Source: Vitis vinifera (lineage: Eukaryota > Streptophyta > Magnoliopsida > Vitales > Vitaceae). Taken from it: a stretch of 64,000 nt of DNA. Of this stretch, positions 24,898 to 38,200 are shown in pieces. The notes under the pieces were generated by a model. That model worked only from the letters and a program-made list of their open reading frames with translations, did not search any database and was not told the origin of the DNA. Every line of letters starts with the position of its first letter. Positions within the stretch are counted from its first letter, which is position 1. Position numbers and translations under genes: made by a program. The DNA lies in contig NC_081812.1 in NCBI RefSeq assembly GCF_030704535.1, forward strand, positions 18,423,501 to 18,487,500, read 5' to 3'.

Positions 24898-25660
24898 TGT
24901 CACAGTTCTTTCTCTTTTAACATGCATGTGGCCAATCAAGATCTCGGACCAATACAGTTTTGCAATAAAATTCTAATCATCTGCAATAGAAATGCTGACA
25001 ATAAATCAAGAGCTCGCTGGTATCAAAACACCAGGTACCATAGGCCTCTTTTCAGTCAGATGAAAAAAATGAGTGTAACATACAAAATAAACTACATGGT
25101 GATAGCCAAAGATTTAATTCCTAATCAGAGTCTGGATAAGCCAAGCATATTTCACATGAATTAATACATCCATGTCACAGTTAGAAACATATTTATCTTA
25201 AAGCATATCTCCCAAAAAGAAGCAAGGATATTTGCAAATGAATATTGGATTGAGATTTGCTATTTGAGAAAAGAGTCATGTGGCAGCAATACAGGGAAGG
25301 CCCCTGAGCTGCCCTCAAGCTCACCTGCCAAGTCACTAGAAAAGGTTGATATTGAAATGACAAAGAAAGCAATACCTACCTCCTTTAGTGCTTTGTCCCT
25401 GCTATAATTGTTCTCTAATCATACAGAATAACCAAAATTAAAAAAAAAAAAAAAAACATTTACAAGAGTCTTTTGCCAGTGTAATTATTAAAGCAATGGT
25501 GGGGGTGCTATTGCTTGCACCATGATGGTGCAGGTGCTATTGCTGTAATTATGGATTTGAGTCAACTTGATCAGATCAGTAGAAAAACTAATTTATACAA
25601 AAATTAGGCTACACGTTTGTCTTTATTTCTCTTAGCACCTCAAATATGATTCCTGAAGGT

Positions 25661-25928
25661 TTTAATTGCATTAGACAATTGTCATACCCCTCCTTGTTGG
25701 GAACCGTACTTTCCTGGTACCATCTTGGAGACAACCATCCTCCAAAGAATGGGATGGAGATTCAGAAATTCGATCCCAGCTAAGTCAATAACTTAGGTTT
25801 AATTGCATTAAACAATTGTCAGACCCCTCCTTGTTGGGAACTGTGCTTTCCTGGTACCATCTAGGAGAACCATCCTACAAGAATGGGATGGAGATTCAGA
25901 AACTCGATCTCCACTAAGTCAATAACTT
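25661..25928. repeat. Tandem duplication, about 137-bp unit
   Basis: Copies at about 25661-25794 and 25798-25928 share acccctccttgttgggaac, ctttcctggtaccatct and gaatgggatggagattcag, with scattered substitutions and small indels. The unit is not obviously coding. The phrase attcgatccc in it weakly resembles a B box but lacks an A box. Confidence 0.8.
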
Positions 25929-28753
25929 TGCAAGCCAAAGCTCAGAAGTTAATTATCCTTCTATATAGGACAGATCAGAAAGCACTCTAAATTGTAACAA
26001 AAATAGAAAAGGAACAAAGAGACGAGAAATGACAAAGAAGATAGGAATGTAAAGGCACAGAAGAAGAAAAGAACAGCAATAGAGGGTTGGACATTTATTA
26101 TAGGTTAAATAAAACTCTAATAACAAAGAGAAACCTTCTTGATTCCAAGCATTAATCAATTAGGATTAACTCAGTTCATCAGGAAAAGGTAAATAAGCTG
26201 GTTGAACATCTCATTATAAGCGTAATGGCAACCATTAAGCCTCTAGGATTAACTCTGCCCAACAAGAAAAGGTAAATAAGATTAATGCTTCAGGCTCAAA
26301 TCCTATATGAAAGCCACTAAAAAGTTTCCGCCAAAAAAAGACCAAGAGAATCTAAAAAAGATAATAAAAAATTTCTAGCATGACTAGAAGTAACTGGTTG
26401 TATAGTAATAAGGCCAGACCGCATCAGCCTTACGTCAGAACTATGTCAAACACAACACTAACTCTAGAACAAGTTGTTAACATACTATTTGGATTGACCT
26501 TTGCTTTAGACATGCCTAAGTAATTTTTCTCATTGCCTTGGGTTCACCATTATATTTGAGTACATGAACCTGCTCATCAAATGACATGACTAGGAACTGT
26601 AGAGGGATTAGAAATCTAAACATATTGTATTACAACATGAAGAGAGATCTGTTACCCCATGTCAATATCTGGCCTCTAACTGAGTAGAAACCTCTCTTTT
26701 ACCACACTGAATTATCCCTTCATCTAATCATAACCCAAAATTTGGCCCTGCAATTAAGGAATAAAATAGAAAGAAAAAGATGCAAAATTATTATCTTGGA
26801 TGCCTAAAGCTATGTAACAAGTAAATGTAACTGGGTCATTTCAATTGAAGTATGGATTAAAGTGAAGCATGTTGAAGCTTAAAAAGGTAGGAAACATCCC
26901 ACAAAAGAGATATATAGGAGGGCAAACAAGAGCCCTGTTGGATCTCAGTGGGGTGATCGCATATTCCAACTCTATTATGTATAACATGCCCACGTTGAGG
27001 CATAGTGCTTGCCCAAAGTGCTATGTTTAATATCACTTTCCTTGGATCCCAATCCCACAGGCTGCACACACTGTTCTGATGTATCTATTCAGACAAGTTT
27101 GCAATATATAATGACATTAGAAAATTTCACTAAGACAACTCTTGCTAGTATGTTAAAATACTTTTACAAGCAGTTTCCTTAATACTTTGTCACTTTTAAT
27201 ATCATTTAAAGTAGTTGTTCTCTTTAATATTTCATAAAATGTTTCTTCATGCCAAGGGTTGATTACTTAGGCTGTTTTTGGATCATCATATATTGGGACC
27301 ATACCAGATGATTGTAGTATCATAGGCTCCTCTTCTTTGCATCCAGGGTGGGTAAGGGCTAATGAAGCAGAGGCATTGGCCTTTAAACACAATTAGGGAA
27401 CCAGAAGCCCATGTCTTTCAGTGGAGTCCCATCTCATGTTATCAAAGGGATTATGTCTACCACCAAAAGAACAGGGAGATATGTTTCATATCATGAGAAT
27501 TTCCCTGATCTATCTCCTGTTTGGGTGGCTGACTACACTTGGATTTTCAGATATTATAATTAGACACCAATCATTTGGCTGAAAAAGGAGTGGAGACATG
27601 GCCAGAGAAACATCCAAATCTTCTCAGCAGGCACAGAAGTTTTATTGATATAGACATCTCTGATCGTAATGAGGAAATTTCTCTCCTCCTAATACTTTTA
27701 TGTGCCATCCTTAATTGATAGAATCATTTGATTTTCACTTTGAATTTAAGAAGGAAACGCATATTGGCATCTATATTTTCATCTCATTCCATGGCTTCAA
27801 ACATCAAAATAAAGTCGATGATAAATTCAAATAAAAAAATTTGCCTACTTTCCCAAAATAACTAGTAAATTGAGAAATTTGAAGGGAGAAGGGAATAGCT
27901 TATAGCTGGTCTAATGTTTTTTTCATAAACTTGGAGGAAAAGTTTGAGAGATTATGTGAAAGGTGGGAAGTCAAACTTGGAGGAAAGGCAGAAACTGAAT
28001 GTGAAATTCAATTAGCTGGAAGAGAGGAAGGGGAGGGCTGTTTTGGAATTTTCATGTGATCTAGCACGTATCAAACCAGACCATGGAATGCATTGTGAGC
28101 AAACCATTCTGTATGGAGTACAAGTGTACAACATTAAGCAAGCCTTGCCTTGTGGAATATGATGGCAGAAAATCATGAAAATATTCACAAAAAAGTAAAG
28201 GTTACCCTCTGAGGACAAGCAGAGAAAGTTTAAAAGTTGTCTAATTATGTCCAAGGAAGATCAACAAACAGCACCAGTAAGGTAATATATGATCACATCG
28301 GAGCACCAAAAGGGTTGGAAGGTCGCATGGATTGTAATGACAAAGAGCATAAGGGCATATGAAGTACAGTCCTAGATTATGACACTACAGTGTTTATAAG
28401 TAATGGCTGATATCATGTAAGACTAAGCACCACCTCAGCAATTATTCCAGTGCTTCTGAAACTAGGTTCCTCCTAGTAGAAAATCAATCATCAGAGGAGT
28501 TCATGATGTTAAACAGAAAATTAATATCATGATGCACTTCAAAATGCAAAACGGGTATTTCTTTAAATTTATACAATCAGTATCATTAATCTCAGGGTAT
28601 TTACATAAAATATTACATGTGTGCCTCCTCAGGCTGATATCTGATAAGCAGTTTTTACTGATTTTACATTGGAGCGGTCGTATACTCGGCATATCTCAAT
28701 GTTAAATATTCAGGGGAAAGGGTGTAACTTGCTATATTTTTTATACTGACGAG

Positions 28754-31700
28754 TTAAACTTGCTTCCTTTCTACTTCCAATGCAACCTCATTACGGCGTG
28801 TAAATGGAAGCGTAAATGGTGGATTGTACTGCAACCAGATAGAGAGAACAGGGATTACATTTCAAAATAGAATTCTGTACAAATACTGCTAAAGAATCAA
28901 TTTTTCTCAGATATATCAATTTCATGAATAATTCATTAAGAATCTCACCTGTGCAACTTCCACTGGAGCTCCCTCTTTTACTTGAAACTGTTTGTCATTT
29001 CTTAGAGCGCTTCTTAGTTTTGATTCCCGAAGTTTAACTTCTTCATCAGTAACAAAACCTGATTTGAGAAGAAGAGACAAGATTATAGGCCATGTCGGGA
29101 TCCACTACTGAAGACTCAAAACCTTTTAATGAATCCATGCTAACATTTCTGTTCATTGAACTGCAATGAATGATATACATGCATTGCAGCCAAGATTTTC
29201 TTCATGCAGATCCAGAACAACATCTTTCAATTCTCATACCAGGATATACAAGCTAGGCAGTGTGTACTATGTGTGTGACAGCTAATAATTTTGTACCATC
29301 AATCATCTGGCATTTTTTATCATATATAAGACAGGTATCAAGCAGAAATGAAACAGAAATCATATAACTAGGTGCTTAACATTAATTAAAATTTCCATAG
29401 TTGTATGTACTTGACAAAATAATCTTGATATGATCTGTTGTTCTAATAGTTGGATACCCTTATGACTTTACTGCTGCCATTTCAATAAATAAATTTTGTA
29501 TTTAAATTATAAAAGAATTGATGATCAAGAAGATCTTCATAGATTAAAACCCATATCCCACTCTCTAAGTCCCTGGTGGAGGGAAGTACAAACCTGAAAA
29601 GGCGACAACAGCAACAATTTTCCTTGGCACTTCTTTGATTCTTACTGATTGATCTTTAGGTAATGGCAAATCAGCACCATATTTTGCAGGCATGACAAAA
29701 GACATCTGCCATTTATCCTGGTCTTGCAGCTGATAACATTATATTAAGATTAGATGATGATAAAATTAAACTATAAGTACAGAGATTTCAAAAACAGAAA
29801 AGAAAGTTAGGAACTCCATAAATTCACATTGAAATTGAACTGTTTGTGTTCTGCATGTACAAAGGCAAAAAAAATTTGCTATACGAAGCCTAGCTAAGAG
29901 GGCTTCATAGCTAACAATTGCCTACTGTATGATTTCATGATCCAGTCTATGGACTTCAGATCTTTGTATGAAATGTTTCCTGAATAATCAAACGAATGGG
30001 ATAAATTTTCAAGGTTCACACCAGTCTTGAAATCTCTATATTCTAAACATTTGAATTTTGTAGCTTTCGAAGTTTTGGCCATGCATAACAACAAAAATCC
30101 AACATTTGATTAAAACTCTAGAAATTTGTGATATTTAATTATTTACGTTTTAATTTTTTTTTTTTTTGATAAGCAATCACAGAATTCAATAAAAGAAGGC
30201 TCAAAAGCCCCAAAGTATACAGGACGTATACAAGGCAGCTAAAGCCTTACAAGCAAAAAGGTCAAAAACAAACCACCCCTTAACTGGAGGCAAGCCACTC
30301 CAACTAAAATTATTTACGTTTTAATTTTGACGGGAACTTAAACTATACCCTAGTTTGGTCAGAAGCATGTTAACATTCAATAATTTTGAATTTTTTAATC
30401 AAATTTCCAGGAAGAGACTGAGAAGACAAATACAAAATGCACATCCCAAGTGAGTAGTGATTGGATATAGGAACATATGTCAAAAATAATTCACTATAAA
30501 AGTCTTCAAACTCTAGTGATTAAGAAATGATCCATAGAAAAGCCTTACCTTCTTTGTTATCACAGGTGTTGTCATTTCCATTTTCTTCCCATCAGATTGG
30601 TCCCTACGAGTAAAAACAGGCGTAGTCATCTCCATCCTCTCCTTTGTTGTATTCTAAAAAGAGCACAAGGGCCAGAATAGGCAAACTGAGAAAGGTAGGC
30701 ATACAAAAGAATATGGCAGTTACTCATTCTAGAAAATTTTAACTACCTTACCAAACAGGTACTCAGCTAAAACATTAAAGGATTGAGATGAACCATTGAA
30801 GTCAAACCCATTCTTCCCAGGCATGGTTGTCTCAGCTATAAAATAAGGCTGTTTCAAAAAGAGAACAATAATTTAGATAAAATCTATGATAACAAGAACA
30901 AGGATATAAAGAAAATTTAACAAGATGGGTTATCAATTAAAAGGGAAGCGTGAGAGGGCAATTGTAAGTTGAGTTGAGAAATGACCATTCTAATAGGAGA
31001 GGGAAGGGATAATGTTTCTGAAAAGCCACCAGTAATAACAAAATTATTAACATGACACTAGCGCAGCAAGGCTGGAGTCAATAGATTTACTATATGGTAG
31101 AGAGAATTGACAACTCAACCAAAAGTCTCACATTAAAGCAATTTTCTATCCTGTTTTATTTTATGGTAATTAATAAAATAGAATGACCATAGAAAGTGCA
31201 TTTTTTTTCCTCATTCATTCTCTTGTTAGCAACAGAGCAAGTCCTCATATGATTTTTCCCTTTTAGGATTATTATCATTTACCATATCCATAACTTTAAA
31301 AAAGGAAGTACACCAAGAATGTGTTTGGGAGTGTTTCTATTTGAAATACTAAAAGCATTTTTTTGGAGAATCACCTATTGATTGTTTCTCAATGAATCAT
31401 TACAAGTGATTTTTCAATTTTTTAAAAGTACTTTCTAAATTTTACCAAATGTTTGATTTTTCTTCAAAAGCACCTTCTTAATGATAGAAGTGTTTTTTAT
31501 AAGCACTGCAAAATGAACTCCACATCAAATGGATTAGGATTTCAAATCGGTTGAGATTTATAGGGAGGACCAGTTCACAAGTTTTGTATGCACTGCATAT
31601 ACTGATATGGGAATAAATAAACACACATAAGCCATTCAAATACCTGAAATTTCAACCAATGAGCAAATACTGGGACTGGTACAGGAGTTGGAAAAGTTAT

Positions 31701-33990
31701 GGCTGATAAACAAATTCATAAAGAATGTTGCCAATGTCCCCTCCCGTAGATGAATACAAGAACAACAAAAGAAAACACACAAGAAATGACACATAGCCCT
31801 AATTTGATGGAAGCTTTTAGCCCTGTGGTTAAGCCAACAACTATCAAAGTGGTGTTAACTATTGCCTTAGCAAGGAATCGGGTTGTTAGGGAATTGGATA
31901 TTAACAATGCATTTTTGAATGGAGACTTCTAAGAAGAGGTGTTCATGGAAGAACCTCTTGGATTTGTGGATCCTAAGCAACCTCATTTGGTATGCAGATT
32001 ACACAAATCCTTATATGGATTAAAGCAAGCCCCTAGAGCTTGGTTTGAGAAACTACGTAATGCTCTCCTTGCCTTTGGATTCATCACAGCTAGATCTGAT
32101 CAATCATTGTTTATTCGGTTTACTACTACTCATACTATATTTGTCCTAGTCTATGTTGATGACATATTAGTTACTGGATGCAACAGTGAAGAAGTTCAAA
32201 CTATCATCAATCAATAGAATTAGAACTTTACCTTAAAGGATCTTGGTGAAGTAGACTATTTCCTAGGCATTCAAGTGAGGCATACAACTGAAGGACTTCA
32301 TCTCTCTCAAACCAAGTACATCAAGGATTTATTTTGCAAAACCAAGATGCAGTTTGCCAAGAGTAGCAGTACACCAATGACTAGTGGACTCAAATTATCT
32401 GTTTATGGAAGTGACCCTGTGGAGAACGAACAACTGTAAACAAGCATAGTTGGAGCCTTCCAATCTGTAACCATTACTAGACCAGAGATCTCCTATTGTG
32501 TCAATAGGATGTGTCAATTCATGCAAAATCCACTTGAATCTCACTGGAAGTCGGTCAAGAGGATACTAAGATACTTAAGTGGAACTTTGGATTATGGCCT
32601 ACATCTTAGAAGATCATCTCAGCTGAAGTTGGTGGGATTTGCTGCTGCTGATTGCGCCACGGATCCTGATGACAGGAGGTCTACATCAGGTTATTGTGTA
32701 TTTCTTGGTGAAAACTTGGTGTCATGGTACTCTAAGAAGCAATGTACTATTTCCCGTTCATCTACAGAAGCTGAATATAGAAGTCTTGCAAACATTGTGG
32801 CAGAATTAACTTGGTTAACTTCTTTACTTGAGGAGTCAAGGGTAGCTATAACTAAAATACCTATAGCCTGGTGGGATAATCCGAGTACAGTAAAGCTTGC
32901 AGCAAATCCCGTATTGCATACTAGGACAAAGCATGTTGAATTAGATCTACACTTTGTCAGAGAGAAAGTTCTATGGAAGAAGGTGCTGGTTCAACATGTT
33001 CCTTCAATAGATCAAACGGCAGATGTCTTGACAAAGCTCATTTCCAGCTCCAAGTTTCCTTTGTTAAGAAACTTTGAGTGGGGCTGTTAAGGCCAATGGT
33101 TAAGTTGTAAATAGTTGGCTTAATTGTTAGTTTGTTAGAACAAATCTAGAGGTTAAGAAGGTAGTTTCACATTCTGTTATAAGCTTCTATTTAAAGCTTC
33201 TCTTGTTCAATATTTTCTTCAGCAACAAACTCTAGAAGTCCTCTGTTTTCTTCAATCCTAAATCCCCTGTTTTCCCTTGTTTTCTTCAATCCTAATAACT
33301 CGATACAATCCAGTAATTAGCAAGGAAATGTCAAGAAATTAATTTATAGAGATCATGCCAAAACAATTTTTTCCTGCGTTTGATGTAGAGAAGTTGACAG
33401 GAAAAAAATTAAATAAATAAAAATCAATTGAATGAATGAACCTTTGAATGGAACAATGAAGAGATTTAGAGAAAAAAAAGAAAGTATCCATACCTCAACT
33501 TCTCTGATCTCGTACTGATCTTTCCGGCTCAAAACCTTGAATTTCACGGTCTCAAGATCCGGAACTATAAAGACGGAAGAAAATAAGAACCTAAGACAAA
33601 GAGACATAACAAGTTCCAAACAAACACGGCGGCGAGGGAAATTGAAAGAGGAGTACCAGACATCAAGGCTTCCTCCAGGTTGGAACTCTCGAACCGCCGA
33701 GGGAAAGCATATTTTGTGGTCTCGGAAGCCAAATCCATCAAAACTGTCAGAGAATCGACGTGAGACTAAAAAAAATAAATCAACAATTTATTGAAGATGG
33801 TAAGAATTTAACATTTACGTCGCTGGGAGACAGAAGAGGCTTGGGAGACTAGAGCCAGCACGAGAGAGACTCGAGCTTCGAAGCCGGACATGGCTCTTCT
33901 CTGTGGAGATGAGGATAGTGATGCTCTGTAGCCGTTGCTATTTCTTGAATACAAAACCCCAGGCATCACTAGAGGCCTGTGGAGAAGCAT
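28754..33990 (-). CDS. SOUL haem-binding protein, chloroplastic (At3g10130/HBP5-like), 8 exons
   Basis: Exons: 33990-33819, 33743-33657, 33564-33494, 30848-30747, 30653-30549, 29729-29594, 29058-28949 and 28828-28754; 858 nt, 285 aa. Residues 1-40 resemble a transit peptide. The SOUL domain runs from about residue 86 ([20 protein letters not shown]) to about 280 ([20 protein letters not shown]). Key landmarks are [25 protein letters not shown] and [10 protein letters not shown]. The segment [12 protein letters not shown] is repeated as [11 protein letters not shown] at 151-179, a feature of this plastid clade. Proteins of this type bind haem or tetrapyrroles, and the plastid relative has been linked to plastoglobules. 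The exon 2 acceptor was chosen at CTGACAG because it keeps [19 protein letters not shown] in frame; an AG 26 bp upstream does not. Intron 3 (2.6 kb) is enlarged by a copia remnant. Confidence 0.93.
30158..30307 (-). mobile_element. 5'-truncated LINE-like insertion with a 21-bp target-site duplication
   Basis: A 150-bp insert begins with a poly-T tract (a poly-A tail on the minus strand) followed by ttgataagcaatcacagaa. It is bracketed by identical copies of aattatttacgttttaattt at 30137-30157 and 30308-30328. Long duplication plus A-tail identifies target-primed reverse transcription. The wording resembles 3' ends of plant L1-type LINEs. It lies in intron 5 of the SOUL gene, in the same orientation as the gene. 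The identical duplications suggest a recent insertion. Confidence 0.8.
31690..33310 (+). mobile_element. Ty1/copia retrotransposon remnant (RT, RNase H, partial 3' LTR)
   Basis: The parts present are the second half of a copia polyprotein and a 3' LTR stretch. The reverse transcriptase region shows [37 protein letters not shown] and the catalytic [11 protein letters not shown] (about 31795-32220). The RNase H region shows [26 protein letters not shown] and [18 protein letters not shown] (about 32509-33090). A purine-rich tract precedes the likely LTR start at 33085 (TGTTAAGGCC). No gag, integrase or 5' LTR is recognisable. It is a broken fossil with a handful of breaks, antisense in intron 3 of the SOUL gene. 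The exact left boundary is uncertain. Age probably moderate, since motifs remain readable. Confidence 0.9.
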
Positions 33991-35264
33991 TTTTGGTTCC
34001 TTTGCTGCGTATGGCGAATGAAATGACGGATATATATTGCTTATTTATCATCATCGTGTTTTGTGAGTGATTGGTGGTTAGAATTTTCCCAACGGTTGCT
34101 GCTTAGTACGCTTCTCTCATCAGTAGCCAGGAGCCTCTCCCTATTGGATATTAAGTATTAACTGATACCGCGATGGGACATGGGAGGCATTATCTGTAAT
34201 CTGTATTAAAATATATTAGAGCTTGTTTTGCCCTATGATTTAAGAAAAGAAAACTGTTTTAAAAAATTTTATCATTATTTCACTGTTATTCTTTAGACAT
34301 AATTTTTTAAAATAAAATAAATTAAAAAATAATTTTTAAAGAACATATAAAAATTAATTTCATTGATTTTTAAAAATTAAAAAAAAATATAAATCATTTG
34401 ATTTTAAAAATAGTTTTTAAAAACAAATTTTAGAAAATATGATCAACAAACCCTTACTAACTCCGATTAGCTGTTTGACTTTTTTTTTAAATATGAATCT
34501 CACTACTCCTGTCCATGGAAATTTAAAATTTATATTGATTTATGAAGAACCCGGGAATGTGTCTTGTCATTTGACGCATGGTTTTGATGACATGAATATT
34601 TTCAACAAAATAAAGAAATTGATAGCAGTCACACCCCGGTTAAATATGAGACTAATAAATTACCGATCTTTTTCCAATCATCCCAGTGTGAAATTCAAAG
34701 CATTTTTGTTCAGTGCAGATTTTACTGGGCTTACCACGCACTCATTCGCAAGCCCTATCTGAGTCCAATGCCGTTTTTGGCCCAAGTTCTCAATTAACAC
34801 AGGGTTATCCTGTGGGTCTAAAAGCCCCGTTAGAAGTAAATAAAGAAGATAAGAAAATGGTGCATAACAATCCCATGGCAGGCATAAAACATGAAATAAG
34901 TTAAAATCCAGCCCTCCTGCTAGAGTAACGGAACCAGTTCTCATATCACTCCTTTATGCTGCAAACGCTAGGGTCCAATCTCTATATTGTGATATTTAAA
35001 GGAAAGAAAAAAACCAACAAAGCTCCCAAAGCCTGACTTATTAGTAGTCCTGACTCCTGAATTAGCATCAATGGGTTTCCAGTTGAAATGACGAATAAAT
35101 ACAACGAGATAAGAATAAGGTAAAAATTCATAACATACAGCCTACTCGTCCCTGCATACTTAAAACTGAAAGCCGATGTGAAGCACAATGAGGCCTCCTG
35201 CATGCTTAAGCTGAAACCTCTCTGCATACTTAAAATCAAATGCAAACACAATTATTCAAAGCCA
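33991..35264. other. Intergenic region: SOUL promoter side and HISN3 3' side
   Basis: No supported gene. The first few hundred bases should hold the SOUL promoter (ATG at 33990, minus). A copy of the AT-rich dispersed repeat seen at 14431-14800 lies near 34230-34455. The end adjoining 35265 is expected to be the HISN3 3' UTR. Confidence 0.45.
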
Positions 35265-38200
35265 CTAAACTGTCAAGGCCTCCTGTTGGGCATGCCAATT
35301 AACAACATCCCTGTATGCCAAGTTGCCTCCAAAAATATCTAGAGCGCTACCCACAGTAACATCAACACGACCACTCCCTGCGACTTTTATCCTCTCTAAA
35401 TCAGCCATTACAGTAACTCCACCAGCGTATGTCACTGGAATCTGGCATCAAACAAAAATGCAAACAGTTTGAACAAATAAGTCGGCATCTGAAAAGGGAG
35501 CATATGCATTAATTATCTCATGGGCTAGCTCGAATTCCATCATAACAAGGCACAATGCCTACACAGCTGCAAACCTTGGGGCCAAAGAACATAAGGTTCA
35601 GTGTTTATTGGGGCCTCATCATCAATTGGTTGCAGCCATAACAAAAATGCACAACACCCATTTTACAGAAACAAGCTGTCACATAAGGACAATTCAGAAG
35701 ATGAAGGTCTTGGTTTGCATTTAAGCATTCCACCACCTGTTAGTGGCATCAAGGTAGGACCTCAGAATACAGCATTTCGTAGGTAGCACTTCACACAAAC
35801 CAATGGACTATCTCAGCATTTAGACAACAAAATGAAAGAAAACAAATTCCTTCAGCTGTGAAAGTAATCAGGGCATAGACTAAATGAAAGCATACTTTCG
35901 TGAATCCATCAATGCTCCAGGCATATGGAAGCAGGAAAGGGAAGTGAAGTAGTAAGAGAGGGTAGAAGATATGAATATGAGGAATTGAAACATAAGAACA
36001 GGTGCAAAATGATGTTACCCACCGGTGAGTACTTGCCAAGCAATGCCACAAGCTCCTCATCTATTCCTAGCCTGCAATACACAAATAGTTGACACCGGGT
36101 AATTTAGATGAATACATTGCTCTGCAATTGCAGTAGAGAAGGTACTCTAAGAATAAGACTTCAAAAAGGTGTGAGTCATAGTTTGCTGATTCAAGGACAT
36201 GGCTGGCTGACAAGGAAATTTTGTGAGAAGAAAAAAGATTAAAATACAAAAAATGGAATATCAATGTGCAAAGAGCATGAAGCAAAAGCAGCAGACCGAA
36301 GAGTGGAGATTTTGGACATACTGTCAGCTCCAGACTCCACAAAGTTACAAGGTGTAAATACATTTTACTCCTGTAAACCCCAAATATAACCATACCTGCT
36401 TCTTGCATTATAATAAATTACAACATTTGTTTAGTGCCTTCTAAAGGCCTATAGGCCTTATGCAGCAAGGTAAAACTTCTTGCCTAGCAGCACAGGGCAT
36501 GGATTACATATTCCAACCCAGGGTTTGACTGTACCACTTAGTTTCATCCCATTGGTTTCTTAAATTCTTAACTTTGTCTGTTAGAGTTGCCAGAAATCTG
36601 CAACACGCATTTCAAGCAGATTCATTTTTGGAGGTTAAATCCACAAATTGATAATACACAAGAAGGCCAGCAGATTAGACTAACTAAAAGAGCATTTGGT
36701 AAAACTTAATTTTTAATGTTTAATGACTTAAGATGACTTTAAGTTAAATTATGCTTAAGTTATTAAATCATATTAAGTCATTAAATTGATTAACCAAAGT
36801 CATTTTTATTTTTAAATTATAATATTAAGTTATTTTACCAAAATATATATAATATGCTTAACAACTTCAATGAAGTCATTAAGTTGATTTACCAAACACC
36901 CTCTAAATAACAATCATAATCTTCACTAACTAGCATAATTGCTAAAACCAATTAACCAATTCAAAATTGAACAGGAAATAAAATTTATTTATTTATTTTA
37001 ATCAGAACAGGACATGGAAGTCTTAAAGCATTAGATACGGAGTCATGATAAGAGGAGGTAGAACAAAGCAACATTGTTGGACTTACTTTTTCCCCTCAAC
37101 ATCAACACCATGGACCAGAAACTCATCAGAGTAGCTTGCAAGAAAATCCAATATTTCCTGATCAAGACATACATCACTGAACTTCTGCCACCTATCAGTG
37201 ACAATTGCATATTTACCTTCCTGCACATCAAAATCAGCACATGTAGAACTGAGGAAAATATGGTAGAAAAAGCTTACAGGTTTTTAGATAAGCCTATTAA
37301 AAAACTAAGGATGTTGACTAAGGAGAAAAAAGAGCAGTGGGAGCTCTTCAAACAAGTTCAATTTTTTGTTCTTCTCTAATTCTTAAGACAGTCATTTATA
37401 TTATAACTTCAAACTCGAGTTCCTGGCTTGCACTAGGGCTCCGAGCTGCAGCCCCAGGCTAAAATACCAATGTGTTTTTGAGTAATCAACATTCAATATC
37501 TGAGCAAAAGACATCAGTCTAAAATTAAATATGTGAGTGCTGCAAATTCAATTTTCATGCTGAATTTCAATTCCAAACTTCCAATTAAGACATCCCCTGT
37601 TAATTTCAAGCATACAGGGAGGTTCAGCATAAATATGTCAAGAGACTGACAGTCCAGTAATACTGACTTGACCCTTATTTGAGTGCCAAATATTCTTATT
37701 ATGTTGGAAAACCAAGAGAAGAGAAAATGAACATAATCTTCACCAATTCCAAAACATTTAACCAGTGCATATCAGTCCAAATGTTATACCTTCTTTCGAC
37801 AGCTAAGATCTAACACAAGCCTCTGTTTCCCAACAAGATGGACAAGGTCTTTAAGCCTTTCAAGGTCCATTTGCCCATTGTTAAATACATACTGCATCAA
37901 AATTCAGAAGTATTAAAAGAAAAAAAAAGCGTCAGAAGTCTTCTAACAGAGGATACCCAAATTTGTAATATGTCATTCTCATGCACCCAAAAAGCAACTA
38001 AGGAAATCCAAAAACTTGGTCAGTGCAGGCTAGTCTAACTGGGTTAGAGTTTCAAATTGTTTGGTATGATAAGATGAGTTGCACAAACAATAACTTTGTG
38101 CAGGGGAACTTCCCCAAAGAAATGTCAGATAAAATTTGAATATGGTTTCAGCCTGCTAATCAAAATCGTGAAATTCCCAAAAAAAAAAAAAAAAAAAGCT

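Larger units (their letters stand above)
24763..28753. other. Intergenic region between the PADRE and SOUL genes
   Basis: No supported gene. It contains the (CT)n tract, the 137-bp tandem duplication described separately, and a partial repeat of ggattaactc...aaggtaaataag near 26161 and 26243. The last few hundred bases before 28754 should be the 3' UTR of the minus-strand SOUL gene. Confidence 0.45.

Noticed and set aside
26857-27069. Open frame on the minus strand with a protein-like composition
   Set aside because: No family recognised, no adjoining exons, and located in the intergenic region next to repeats.
31317-31520. A MITE-like start (gtgtttgggagtgtttc) inside SOUL intron 3
   Set aside because: No matching inverted end or target duplication was found downstream, so the boundaries cannot be supported.
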